Under the pieces are notes generated by a model. The model did no database searches. It saw only the letters and a program-made list of their open reading frames with translations, and was not told where the DNA came from. Shown one piece after another: positions 30,801 to 38,968 of a DNA stretch of 40,030 bases (positions are counted from its first letter, which is position 1; each line of letters begins with the position of its first letter). A program made the position numbers and the translations under genes. Origin of the DNA: a virus; IMG/VR virus record IMGVR_UViG_3300035188_000094, positions 1 through 40,030 of that record. One strand, 5' to 3'.

Positions 30801-32996
30801 CGTCAAACTTTTCATGGTAGTGCAGATAACTTTAACGAAGCATTATTCTCTAAGTTAAAATCTAACTATGATAACTTAGTAAAAGAAGAATTAAGTAGCG
30901 GAAACAGAATATCTAATAAGGCTCAAAAGGCAGCACAAAATTTAACCTTTGAAGAGTTCGAAGAATTAACTAAAGGTTTTCAACCTAAAGGTAAATTGTT
31001 TACTACCCTTGAGGGACCAGGTATTTCTGATATGGAAAGTGCTTATCAAAAACTTGGTAATGGTATGATGGAATTAATGGATAACCAAGTAACTGGTATC
31101 CTACGTCAACCAATTGTAATGATTAAATACTTAGATGTTCGTAAGAAGTATGCTGAAGCAGAAAAGCAAATGGCTAGAAAACTTTATCTTGATAAGTTAT
31201 CCCAATACCAGGATGAAGGTAAAGTCATTGGAGAAAGAGTTAAGGGCGAGATTCTTGAAGATACAAAACAGCATGCTCAGAAACTTATAACAGAAATATC
31301 CGTCCAAGAAGCATCAGATGCTGTATTACAGTTTGTTGATAACCCTAATGTTAGAACTAATTTTGCCGTAGCAGTTCGCAATACTGGCCGTTATTACCGT
31401 GCTACTGAGGATTTCTGGCGCAGAGTTTATCGTTTAAAGAACATAGCACCAAGAGTTTTATACCGTATGCGATTAATGCATCTTGGTTTAGATGCTGCTG
31501 GTGGTGTATACAAAGATAACAATGGCGAACCATATATCATGATGCCAACAGATAATGTTATATTTGGTGTTGTAGATGCAACAGTTCGTGCTTTAGGACC
31601 AGGTGAAGAAAGTTTTAAACAGCCAAAGTTTAATGAGTTTACATTTAAACTAACCTTGGCTAACCCTTCATTCAGCCCAGATGCTGGTATGCCTACCCTT
31701 TCTGGACCAATTGGTGCATTAAGCGTACTTACTATGAAGGCTTTACTAGGTAAAGTACCAGCAACAAAAGAATTATCTGAAGAATTAGATAACTATGCAT
31801 TAGGTGATATAGGCGATGGCATGACAGTAATGCGTGCTTTAGTTCCTTCATCATTGCAGAAGTTATATTCTTTAGCACCTAAAGATGAAAAAGATAGGCA
31901 AGAATCTACTGCAGCAATGCAGGCTATTGCTTATAATCAAGCCTTTAATACTGATGAGCAGATGGCTAAGTACTTAGACCCTAATGCATCAGCAGAGGAT
32001 AAGTATAACTACTTGAAGCAGATTAGAATATCTGCTCACAATGTTGTTGTAATGCGTTCTCTTATTGGATTGTTCTCTCCAATAGCACCATCTTTACAGG
32101 AGAGTATCAACGTTCCAGACTATCTTAAAGAGGTAGGTATAACTGGATTACGTCCAGAGTTTTATGACTTAGTAAATGCAGTAACTCAAAAGTATAAGGG
32201 CGATGTTCAAGACCCATATGAGTTAGCAGTTGCTACATTTGTTGGTAAGAATCCAGGTAAGTTAATCTATACCGTTGCCCGTAATGAAAAGCAGACTAAT
32301 GTAGTTATTCAAAAGACTAAGGCTGTTAAGTCATGGGCTATACAAAATTCAACTAATGTTAAAAAGTATGGCGAAGCAGCATGGATACTAGCCCCACATG
32401 CGGGAGAGTTTGATGCTCCAACTTATGCTTATCTAGAAGCAGCAGGATTACTAGAGGATAAATCTTTAGAAAGATACTATCTAGATGTTTTGGTGGCTAA
32501 AGATAAACAGGCTTACTATGATATTGGTAAAGAAGAAAAAGAATTCTTAAAGTCAACACCTAGCATTAGTGCTCGTAGAGCAAAGATTGCTGACTCAACT
32601 AGAAGGCGTTCATTACTTAAAGCATCTAATCCATTACTAGAAGCAGCCCTGGTGGCTGGAGGTAATGAGGTAGCAACAGAGTTGAATATGTTGGCTAACG
32701 TTGAAGAGATGATTAAGGATTCATCTATAAGTATGCCAGCAGGAACACGTCAAAGATTAGCAATGGTTACATCAAGAGTCCGTCAGTTTGTATCTTTGGC
32801 CAATGATGCTTCGCTTCGTGAGGCAGACAACTTTGCTGATATTAAAAGAAGTTTCAGAGATGAATTAGAAAACTTAATTGCAAGTTTAAGTTCTGGAGAT
32901 GCTATCTTAACAGAAGCAAGCAGAGCAATATTTAAATCAATTCTTGGTTACTACTCCCGAGATACTTACACTGCTAAAACATATAAAGGATACTAA
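27873..32996 (+). CDS. Giant 1707-aa probable internal or ejected virion protein
   Basis: This 1707-aa protein, one eighth of the genome, is mostly helical with no clear enzyme motif that I recognise. A hydrophobic stretch lies near residues 637-660 (TAIVNFWSIFTLFPRLGIRS). Repeated Glu/Lys-rich helices extend to the end. It lies before the scaffold and capsid genes, where podoviruses and related phages often encode large internal proteins that are ejected with the DNA. Alternatively it could be a tape-measure-like protein, but the hydrophobic heptad pattern is weak and no tail-tube genes are present. It is coupled by TAATG to both neighbours. Confidence 0.55.
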   Translation: MAYRLNPIVAKASPNLYAAAKSANIPMEQGAQLEQFSWTIEKNKKLNQLRIDDARKEFNNLDPSAQEKLKFLFPESDYQLPEPGASNYVTGAIKTGFNVLKSPLVLLFKTAGVFNRVINTPYLLARQAAQGEGLFTKESFSDAWDGRRVYDQTSLNEAADYFGVEKVEIAKGLIAGKKPGEIIASAGGAINEKLLEALEEAYNNPEEFEKVMDGVKYAQVSPGRDVARATGVKGVSGPIDFIYQIAVDPLTWITGGATAAARAAMFGLKNQTGTQMRKTIEQFGVAGVRDIFQDNKDIVKLWDDQLGPAVKRLNDEPDEIAKIGIRNDIKRRFPGYNNDEAIDFLERNNVVNAARAQTVFSNVENLSMFMAGRVSGAQFFRNGIATARNQRRLTVGAQKALSNFLNPKSGTTKEIAQSVEEISKSLVKAGSTREAELIGPEIVDFARFNKKTLKGRISLLAARTPQNQEIKLNITDRTQSIKSADTFRNTARQVLPKDLSEALTIKFINSDANDQVAMLRSLDVAIMQRLGIEGTEKGREYIKKTLDEKYGTSVGVAVTEKLNVPIGFENIVSKSGIKVEDNITKFDSMGIIHPFQERGAISTLDYQELAQYSYEANRGKLISGMFQGATSSALSTAIVNFWSIFTLFPRLGIRSAIDEGFIYYLTAPAKDLFQYLDRKGHRMGRIAAAYSGSKSGEQLRVKIARKLGRPTPADMYDKDARLAMISDYANTIGKEPQELSSLERKLAQAEYITEAMNKKGVLGKLNDNEVQLLIQALTLNSQYLTAGTRSIAAGASLVGRQSTEVTEEIVNLSNLDVARGLFPDLTQGKTGQRIDTEKLASLQYLAGRGVSLVHFENFVQRFYGNTRKNKGIAEDLKFNPVAAFVASNGLRTERDYVGAKTYLLQQVGLSKNTDLLGKFDEDVIPTLSANITHSVKDAEALKSFLGMTAHTSALRLQGLDDIEIAEVLIDRILLDMRQTFHGSADNFNEALFSKLKSNYDNLVKEELSSGNRISNKAQKAAQNLTFEEFEELTKGFQPKGKLFTTLEGPGISDMESAYQKLGNGMMELMDNQVTGILRQPIVMIKYLDVRKKYAEAEKQMARKLYLDKLSQYQDEGKVIGERVKGEILEDTKQHAQKLITEISVQEASDAVLQFVDNPNVRTNFAVAVRNTGRYYRATEDFWRRVYRLKNIAPRVLYRMRLMHLGLDAAGGVYKDNNGEPYIMMPTDNVIFGVVDATVRALGPGEESFKQPKFNEFTFKLTLANPSFSPDAGMPTLSGPIGALSVLTMKALLGKVPATKELSEELDNYALGDIGDGMTVMRALVPSSLQKLYSLAPKDEKDRQESTAAMQAIAYNQAFNTDEQMAKYLDPNASAEDKYNYLKQIRISAHNVVVMRSLIGLFSPIAPSLQESINVPDYLKEVGITGLRPEFYDLVNAVTQKYKGDVQDPYELAVATFVGKNPGKLIYTVARNEKQTNVVIQKTKAVKSWAIQNSTNVKKYGEAAWILAPHAGEFDAPTYAYLEAAGLLEDKSLERYYLDVLVAKDKQAYYDIGKEEKEFLKSTPSISARRAKIADSTRRRSLLKASNPLLEAALVAGGNEVATELNMLANVEEMIKDSSISMPAGTRQRLAMVTSRVRQFVSLANDASLREADNFADIKRSFRDELENLIASLSSGDAILTEASRAIFKSILGYYSRDTYTAKTYKGY

Positions 32997-34672
32997 TGGC
33001 TGAATTAACAGAACGTGAGTTGAGAGACAAGCAAAGAGGTCTTGAATCATTAAATGCCCGTGACTTAAAAGACATACAACTTCAACGCCAGCAAATGGCT
33101 ATTTGGAGAGATGATGATAGGCCAAGTGCTGTTACTAGATTTAATAATGCAAAGAATAAATTAAATGAATTAAGCGATACTATTGAAACCCGTAAGGCTC
33201 AAATAGAATCAATTAAAACTGACTTGTTAGATATTGCTGATAAAAAATCAGCAGAAAAAAGAACTAAAGATATTACTGTTAAAGAAAAAGAATTAGCAGT
33301 TGCAGAAGAAACTAGAGATACTGCTAGGGCAGAAACTCTTAGAACACAAATAAAAACTTTAAAAGAACAACAATCTACTGATACTAAAGGCATGGCTGGG
33401 AATGAAGAATATGCAGGAGATAATGAGTTTGTAAAGGATGTTAATGCCAAAGGTTTAAAGGTAACAGTTAACCCAGATGATGGTGGTAGTTGGGTTAGTG
33501 GTACTGAAGGCGATGCTCAAGTTCAACAGTATATTTATATTGGTGAAGAAAGTAGACCCGTAGAAACCGTAGGTGGTAAATTAAGAAGAGGTGGCTTATC
33601 TACCCCTTATACTCCATCTACATCTAACTTTGATGCTTTAAGAAAAAGAGTTATAGAAGATGCTGTTAAATCCCCTCGTGGTCTAAAAGGTTTATTTGAT
33701 GACTTAAGAGGTGCTGGTCTTAGAATACCTCAAGTTGATTATGACAGACTTGATACTACTAGTACTAGTTTTGGTAAAGCATTATCTTTTGCATTGCAAA
33801 AACATACTAAGGTAATGGTAAATGATTTAGAACTTAATAAGAATAATCAACCAAAATCTTTCTTTAAGTATTTACAAGAGGACCTTAAAGATGAAGGTAT
33901 AGGTGGACCTCAAGTATCTTATGATGAATACGTAACTAAAGTAGATGAAGCAGAGTCTGACCTAAATAGATTCTTTATGGAATATGTAGGCAGAGGCGCT
34001 ACAGATGAAGAACAAAAAAGATATTACAAACAATTAAGAGCATTGGAAAAAAAGAATGCTCAGGTTACTACAACTAGTGAAACAGATTCTGGCGGTACTT
34101 CAAGAAGAGTCACTGGTGAGTATCAATTAGATACTGAGGATATATTACAATTACAGCGCAAGATTGCTGGTAAAGCACTTGATGGTTCTGACATTGATGT
34201 AATATTAAAAGGTGGCAGCAAGGCTGCTCAGGATGTTAATAACGTATTATCCTATGCTAAGAGTTATGGAGTAGCCTTAACTAACAAGGATGCTTTGCGG
34301 TATGTATCAGGTTCATTAAAAAATAATGAAAGAGATACTAAAGCAATCCAAGCAAAATTACTTGCAGTATCTAAGGCTACCTATTCTAACCTAGCAGATG
34401 TTCTATCTGATACTGTTGACTTAGATGACCTATCTGCTAACTATAAATATACAATGCGACAGATACTAGAGATACCTGAATCACAAATTGATACCATGAA
34501 TCCAACAATTCAAATGGCACTTAAGAACAATGGAAACAAAGGAGCAATGAACTTGACTGAATTTGAACGTGCTCTTAAGAAGGACCCACGTTGGGCTAAT
34601 ACTTCAAATGCCCTAGAAACAGCAGCAGGATATGCAAATAATATTCTGCGTAACTTTGGATTGATAGCATAA
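32996..34672 (+). CDS. Coiled-coil protein, probable internal virion protein
   Basis: This 558-aa protein has a coiled coil at about residues 45-130 (NKLNELSDTIETRKAQIESI, KEKELAVAEETRDTARAETL). The rest is helical with polar loops. No enzyme motif is seen. TAATG couplings place it in a run of large proteins (1707, 558 and 422 aa) that probably go into the virion together. Function inferred only from context. Confidence 0.55.
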   Translation: MAELTERELRDKQRGLESLNARDLKDIQLQRQQMAIWRDDDRPSAVTRFNNAKNKLNELSDTIETRKAQIESIKTDLLDIADKKSAEKRTKDITVKEKELAVAEETRDTARAETLRTQIKTLKEQQSTDTKGMAGNEEYAGDNEFVKDVNAKGLKVTVNPDDGGSWVSGTEGDAQVQQYIYIGEESRPVETVGGKLRRGGLSTPYTPSTSNFDALRKRVIEDAVKSPRGLKGLFDDLRGAGLRIPQVDYDRLDTTSTSFGKALSFALQKHTKVMVNDLELNKNNQPKSFFKYLQEDLKDEGIGGPQVSYDEYVTKVDEAESDLNRFFMEYVGRGATDEEQKRYYKQLRALEKKNAQVTTTSETDSGGTSRRVTGEYQLDTEDILQLQRKIAGKALDGSDIDVILKGGSKAAQDVNNVLSYAKSYGVALTNKDALRYVSGSLKNNERDTKAIQAKLLAVSKATYSNLADVLSDTVDLDDLSANYKYTMRQILEIPESQIDTMNPTIQMALKNNGNKGAMNLTEFERALKKDPRWANTSNALETAAGYANNILRNFGLIA

Positions 34673-35940
34673 TGGCAACTGGCGGAAAAAAGAAAAGCAC
34701 AACACCTGCGGCTAAACCAGCAGCAGCATTTAAAATACCTGCAGTAATTGCTAAACCTGCTGCACCTGCCCCTGCAACAAAATCATCTGGTGCTGCACCT
34801 AAAGGTGGCGGTAAAGCAGCAACTGGAAGTAAATTAGTTCAACCTATTAAACAACCAACTATTAAAACTGGTGGTGGTACTTCATCCTTTGATAAACAAT
34901 TTAAAGAAGGAATGAAACAAATACAGAAAGATAAAGAAGAACTTAAAAGATTATTAGAAGAATATAATAAAGGTCTTGTTAGTGGCGAAGATGATACTGG
35001 TGGCGGAGAAGAAGAGGGTGGGGGAGAAGACCCTGCTTTAGCCTATGCAAAGATGCAAGATGAAAAAGCAAGACGAAATGCTTTTGCTTTGCTTAAAGAT
35101 GTATTTACCCAGTATGGTTTAAGTGAATTAGCCAGCACAATAGAAACTTTAATGAAGGAAGGTTATGAAGCAGAAGAGGCAACTCTTGCTTTAAAGACTG
35201 ACCCAAGATATAACAAGGCTTATATTACAAGATTTAGAGGAAATGAATTAAGACGTTCTTCTGGATTAAATGTATTAAGTGAGGCTGAGTATTTAGCACT
35301 GGAAGATGATTATACAAGAACTCTTAAATCATACGGTCTTGAAAATTATTTTGGTGTAGATAGAACTGTTAAACAATCAGCCATAGCCGATGTTATTGGT
35401 GCTGATATATCTTCTGTTGAATTTACTGAAAGAGTATCTACTGCGGTAGATAGAGTTAAGATGGCTGACCAAGCAACTAAGGATGCATTCCAACAATTCT
35501 ATGGTATTGGCGAAGCAGACCTTGTTCAGTATTTCTTAGACCCTAAAAAGGCTTTAGTAAATCTTAAAGAAAAGGCTGTCTCTGCTGAAATTGGTGGTGC
35601 AGCAATTGGTCAAGGATTAGCAGCAACTGCTACAAGTGCTCAAGATTTGGCTAGATATGGTATTAGTAGAGAACAGGCACAGATAGGTTATAGAACTATT
35701 GCCGAAGAACTTCCTACTGCTACTAAGTTAGGTCAGATTTATGATGAAGAAGGAATTACATACGGACAAACTGAAGCAGAGCAAGCAACCTTTAAAGGTT
35801 TAGCATCTGCTAAACGCAAGAGACAACAACTTGTTTCCCGTGAAGAAGCCGCCTTCCAAGGCTCATCTGGAACTGCATTAAGTTCTGGTGCTTTATCAAC
35901 ACAATACTTACGTAGAACATCCTCTGGAGGACAGTTCTAA
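34672..35940 (+). CDS. Low-complexity/coiled-coil protein, probable virion protein
   Basis: This 422-aa protein starts with a Lys/Ala/Pro-rich low-complexity segment (KKKSTTPAAKPAAAFKIPA). A charged helix with an acidic Gly-rich insert follows (EDDTGGGEEEGGGEDP), then helical repeats. The end is a Ser/Gly-rich tail (LSSGALSTQYLRRTSSGGQF). No motif is recognised. It is the third of three large adjacent genes and its stop precedes the leader of the head genes. Confidence 0.55.
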   Translation: MATGGKKKSTTPAAKPAAAFKIPAVIAKPAAPAPATKSSGAAPKGGGKAATGSKLVQPIKQPTIKTGGGTSSFDKQFKEGMKQIQKDKEELKRLLEEYNKGLVSGEDDTGGGEEEGGGEDPALAYAKMQDEKARRNAFALLKDVFTQYGLSELASTIETLMKEGYEAEEATLALKTDPRYNKAYITRFRGNELRRSSGLNVLSEAEYLALEDDYTRTLKSYGLENYFGVDRTVKQSAIADVIGADISSVEFTERVSTAVDRVKMADQATKDAFQQFYGIGEADLVQYFLDPKKALVNLKEKAVSAEIGGAAIGQGLAATATSAQDLARYGISREQAQIGYRTIAEELPTATKLGQIYDEEGITYGQTEAEQATFKGLASAKRKRQQLVSREEAAFQGSSGTALSSGALSTQYLRRTSSGGQF

Positions 35941-36063
35941 AATAGATTCCCTACACGGATATACCAGCCCCGTGAGGTGTATAAGACTGGGAGTAGAAGC
36001 CAGCCAGTTTCCCCGAACTGAACTGCGGTCTACGAACTACAACGAATAGAAAGGGTGGTTGCT
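35941..36063 (+). promoter_or_regulatory. Structured leader of the scaffold/capsid genes
   Basis: This 123-base gap is richer in G+C than its surroundings. It has several competing stems: CACGG/CCGTG (35954-35958 and 35970-35974), TACAC/GTGTA (35952-35956 and 35977-35981), ACTGG/CCAGT (35986-35990 and 36004-36008) and CAGTT/AACTG (36005-36009 and 36016-36020). A late promoter or regulated leader for the capsid genes is likely. No clear -10/-35 pair is visible. Confidence 0.45.
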
Positions 36064-36531
36064 ATGAGCAACAATTACTGGGAAGACGAAGACGAAGACC
36101 AAGATAACGATACACCTCTGCAAGGTGATGACTTAGTTAAGAAACTAAGAAAAGCCAAACGTGCAGATGAGAAGCGTATCAAGGAACTTACTGAGCAACT
36201 TGAGGGATTATCCAAGGTGCAGCGTGAGAGAGTCGTCAAAGAAGTCCTAGAGAAAAAAGGTGTAAACCTTAAAGCAGCAAGACTAGTACTAAAAGACTTA
36301 GATGATGTTAACGAGGAGACAGTTTCGCACTGGCTTGATGATAACGCAGATTTGTTTGGAATAAATGTTCCTGCTCAGTCTAATGCAGATAACGCATCCC
36401 TTGCGGCATTACGCCAACAGGATGTAGTTACTCAAGGTGCGGTTACACCAGACCGTGAGCAAGACTTCAACACAAGGATTGACAATGCTCAATCCGCTGA
36501 TGAACTCATTGCATTATTGCGGTCACAATAA
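36064..36531 (+). CDS. Scaffolding protein
   Basis: I start at ATG 36064, giving 155 aa; an upstream GTG frame adds only three codons and overlaps the ribosome site (AAAGGGTGG). The protein opens acidic (NNYWEDEDEDQDND), then has a helical, charged middle (KKLRKAKRADEKRIKELTEQ) and a short helical C-terminus (SADELIALLRSQ). Scaffolds of this size and acidic/helical design sit directly before the capsid gene in many phages. It would guide capsid assembly. Confidence 0.75.
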   Translation: MSNNYWEDEDEDQDNDTPLQGDDLVKKLRKAKRADEKRIKELTEQLEGLSKVQRERVVKEVLEKKGVNLKAARLVLKDLDDVNEETVSHWLDDNADLFGINVPAQSNADNASLAALRQQDVVTQGAVTPDREQDFNTRIDNAQSADELIALLRSQ

Positions 36532-36566
36532 TTTAATTCCGTTCATAGTCACTTGGAGGTGACGAA

Positions 36567-37535
36567 ATGCCTACAGTAAATTACACAACCACAGGTTCTT
36601 CCTCTCTTGGAGGTACCGCTGGTAGTGCTGGCCTAGTCCAGAAGGCGTATGACCGTCTTCTAGAATTCGCTCTCCGTTCTGAACCACTAATTCGTTCAGT
36701 AGCAGATAAGCGTCCAGCACGTCAAGCAATTCCAGGTTCAACAGTTGTTCTACAACGCTATGTTGACCTAGCAACATCAACAACACCACTGACTGAGACA
36801 GATGATGTCGATTCAGTAGCGTTGTCAACACCAACCTCAGTAACCATTACTCTTGCAGAGTACGGTAACTCAGTGTTGGTAACACGTGCGTTGGAACTAT
36901 TCAGCCTTGCTGATGTAGACCCAGCAATCGCAAACATTATCGCTTACAACCTAGCAGATTCTATTGACTCCGTAGCAATGACAACATTGCGTGGCGGTTC
37001 AAACGTAATCTACTCAGGTTCAACAGCAACTTCAACTGCAACAATTACTGCAGCAGCAACTCTAAGTTCTGCTAACGTTTTAAGAGCAGTTGCAAAACTA
37101 CGTGCTAACAAAGCAGTACCTCGTAAGGGTACAAACTTCTGGGCTGGTATTCACCCAGAGGTATCACATGATTTCCGTCTTGCTACTGACACAGGTAACT
37201 GGTTAGTACCAAACCAATATGGTGCTTCACAGGACCGTGTTTGGGCAGGAGAGATTGGTGTATACGGCGGAGCATACTTCGTAGAAACTCCACGTATGTA
37301 CAAGGCACAAGATGGTTCTGGTGGAACCGCTGCTAACAGCGTATACCGCACAATTATTTGCGGACAGCAAGCACTTGCTGAGGCTGTGGCAGAAGAGCCA
37401 CATACAGTTATCGGACCAGTAGTAGACCGCTTAATGCGTCATCGCCCAATGGGTTGGTACGGCGTATTAGGATTTGCTCGCTACCGTGAAGAGGCTCTAT
37501 TCAGAATCGAATCAGGTTCTTCAATCGCTGCTTAG
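36567..37535 (+). CDS. Major capsid protein, HK97-fold (N4-gp56-like)
   Basis: This 322-aa protein has AYDRLLEFALRSEPLIRSVA near residue 27 and VTITLAEYGNSVLVTRALEL at about 92, followed by NIIAYNLADSIDSVAM. This order fits the HK97-fold capsid family related to N4 gp56. G+C content and codon use look richer than in neighbours, as is usual for a highly expressed capsid gene. The start follows TTGGAGGTGA. The N-terminus (PTVNYTTTGSSSLGG) is short and lacks a cleavable delta domain, so the scaffold is separate. Confidence 0.85.
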   Translation: MPTVNYTTTGSSSLGGTAGSAGLVQKAYDRLLEFALRSEPLIRSVADKRPARQAIPGSTVVLQRYVDLATSTTPLTETDDVDSVALSTPTSVTITLAEYGNSVLVTRALELFSLADVDPAIANIIAYNLADSIDSVAMTTLRGGSNVIYSGSTATSTATITAAATLSSANVLRAVAKLRANKAVPRKGTNFWAGIHPEVSHDFRLATDTGNWLVPNQYGASQDRVWAGEIGVYGGAYFVETPRMYKAQDGSGGTAANSVYRTIICGQQALAEAVAEEPHTVIGPVVDRLMRHRPMGWYGVLGFARYREEALFRIESGSSIAA

Positions 37536-37546
37536 TTGATTGATAC

Positions 37547-37586
37547 ATTAGCACTGTTTATACGGCGAATACGTTGCAGTGCTAAT
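37547..37586 (+). promoter_or_regulatory. Hairpin after the capsid gene
   Basis: ATTAGCACTG (37547-37556) pairs perfectly with CAGTGCTAAT (37577-37586) around a 20-nt loop. No T tract follows; AAGGAG and the next ATG do. It may protect the abundant capsid message or reduce read-through into the next gene rather than stop it fully. Confidence 0.55.
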
Positions 37587-37609
37587 GGATAAGTTCATTA
37601 AGGAGAACA

Positions 37610-37879
37610 ATGACAAACTATTTATTTAAGACACCAAATGTAGAAGAGGGACCAGCAGGTAATCACAGACTGTTCTACTTTTATAAACTAAATAAAGGTA
37701 TTAGTATTGCTAAATCTGGTGCTACTTATAAACAAGTAAGATATCCAGTTGATTCAGATATAACAGAGTATGATGAATTTTATCGTGGTGGTTATACCCA
37801 TACCGTTGACGATGCAACTAGAGCAGCATTAATTGCTGGGAATGTTGGCGTTACTTCAGCCAACTTTACAGCACTATGA
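37610..37879 (+). CDS. Small protein after the capsid gene
   Basis: This 89-aa protein (NYLFKTPNVEEGPAGNHRLF start, DATRAALIAGNVGVTSANFT near the end) has the AAGGAG site. It is beta-rich and moderately acidic. A capsid decoration or head completion protein is suggested by its place just behind the capsid gene. The C-terminal 4 bases overlap the next start. No family is recognised. Confidence 0.55.
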   Translation: MTNYLFKTPNVEEGPAGNHRLFYFYKLNKGISIAKSGATYKQVRYPVDSDITEYDEFYRGGYTHTVDDATRAALIAGNVGVTSANFTAL

Positions 37880-38187
37880 GTTTACATCAAGAAAGAACAC
37901 ATCCAGAGTTTGTAGAAGGATGTTTTGGTTGCAAGATTGGCACTCTTGAGTTAGCCCCAGGAGATGCCAGAAAACCAATAGCCCAGAAAAAATGGGATGG
38001 AGAATTGGCTGCCTATCGTGCTGCAAGAGCAGAAGGTATCCAACCAGGAGGGACAACTTGGCGGCAAATCAATGCAGCACGGGAAGCCTCTGAAAAGTTA
38101 AACAAACCATATGATGCAAACACTATGCCAGCGGCACAAAAAATAGACCAACGGGTAGCAAACACAATGCGAGAGGTAGGAATGTAA
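37876..38187 (+). CDS. Conserved actinophage protein with HPEF..GCFGCK motif
   Basis: This 103-aa protein begins SLHQERTHPEFVEGCFGCKI, where His and two Cys residues may bind metal. ELAAYRAARAEGIQPGGTTW follows in the middle. I recognise this start from actinophage proteins near the capsid; function is unknown. It starts inside the preceding gene and is coupled by TAATG to the next. Confidence 0.6.
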   Translation: MSLHQERTHPEFVEGCFGCKIGTLELAPGDARKPIAQKKWDGELAAYRAARAEGIQPGGTTWRQINAAREASEKLNKPYDANTMPAAQKIDQRVANTMREVGM

Positions 38188-38342
38188 TGCCAAAAGTAGG
38201 AAAGAAAAAGTTCCCATACACAGCCAAGGGAAAGGCTGCAGCCAAGGCTTATGCTAAGGGTGAGAAGATGGAATCCAAGTCTGAAAAGATGATGGAAATG
38301 CGTAAAGGCATGAAGAAAATGGCAAAGAAGAAAAAGAAGTAA
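38187..38342 (+). CDS. 51-aa Lys-rich protein
   Basis: The sequence is MPKVGKKKFPYTAKGKAAAK, then AYAKGEKMESKSEK, ending in a run of Lys/Met (MRKGMKKMAKKKKK). It is coupled by TAATG to the previous gene and ends 1 base before the next start. KFPYTAKGKAAAKAYA is a common motif of small phage proteins in packaging or head regions. Likely nucleic-acid-binding or disordered. Confidence 0.6.
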   Translation: MPKVGKKKFPYTAKGKAAAKAYAKGEKMESKSEKMMEMRKGMKKMAKKKKK

Positions 38343-38343
38343 C

Positions 38344-38535
38344 ATGGCTAAAAAATCTTCTGGACCATCATTTGATGATTTAAATATTGAAATGGCAACA
38401 ATGGCTATGCCCCTTGGTGGTAAAGGTAGTAAGACAGACCCAAATGTTTATAAAGGAACTTACAAAGGTAAAACATATACCTGGCACAAAGGTAAAGCCA
38501 CTCTTGACAAACCAAAAAAAGGATTCTACAAATGA
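38344..38535 (+). CDS. 63-aa basic protein
   Basis: Begins AKKSSGPSFDDLNIEMATMA and ends in a Lys-rich beta-like segment (YKGTYKGKTYTWHKGKATLD). Basic overall, no motif known. It overlaps the next gene by 4 bases. The alternation of small charged strands and lysine suggests nucleic acid contact; function unknown. Confidence 0.55.
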   Translation: MAKKSSGPSFDDLNIEMATMAMPLGGKGSKTDPNVYKGTYKGKTYTWHKGKATLDKPKKGFYK

Positions 38536-38780
38536 ATGGTAAATCAAAAACTAAACCAACAATGGTTAATAGAAAAGTAATTAAAACTAAAAGCAAACCT
38601 GTACTAAAAATTCTTACAGGTAAAGAAGCAATGAAAAAATTTCAGAAAGAAATATCTCCTAAAGGTGTGGCTACAGCAAAAACTGCTGCTAGGAAAGCAC
38701 TTGAAAAGAAATATCCAGGAATGTTTATATCAGAAAAAAAATATAAGGCTAAAGGCAGAGTAAAGAAAGTTGAAAAGTAA
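38532..38780 (+). CDS. 82-aa basic protein
   Basis: The protein is very Lys-rich (KSKTKPTMVNRKVIKTKSKP). A helical segment near the end reads VATAKTAARKALEKKYPGMF. It starts in an ATGA overlap and ends in one with the next gene. No domain is recognised. Confidence 0.55.
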   Translation: MNGKSKTKPTMVNRKVIKTKSKPVLKILTGKEAMKKFQKEISPKGVATAKTAARKALEKKYPGMFISEKKYKAKGRVKKVEK

Positions 38781-38968
38781 TGAAAGCCAAAAAGGGAATG
38801 GGCTTCAAAGCAGCCCAGAAGCAGATTGCGAAGAAGCAAGGAATATCTATGGCAGGTGCTGGAGCAATCTTGGCTGCGGGTGCAAGGAAAGCAAGTAAGG
38901 CTGCTAAGAAAAGAAACCCTAATTTATTAAAGGTTAAGGGTATAAGAAAAACAGGACGAGGAAAGTAA
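38780..38968 (+). CDS. 62-aa Lys/Ala-rich protein
   Basis: The start overlaps the preceding stop. KAKKGMGFKAAQKQIAKKQG is followed by ISMAGAGAILAAGARKASKA, a hydrophobic Ala/Gly stretch, then a basic tail. It may contain a short membrane-active or DNA-binding helix. It is coupled to the next gene by TAATG. Confidence 0.55.
   Translation: MKAKKGMGFKAAQKQIAKKQGISMAGAGAILAAGARKASKAAKKRNPNLLKVKGIRKTGRGK

Noticed and set aside
27873-32996. Tape-measure protein of a long-tailed phage
   Set aside because: No tail tube, sheath or tail assembly chaperone frameshift genes are seen, and the protein lies before the capsid gene. An internal virion protein fits better, though not proven.
37536-37609. Rho-independent terminator after the capsid gene
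   Set aside because: The perfect stem lacks a T tract on the plus strand, so it is listed only as a hairpin.
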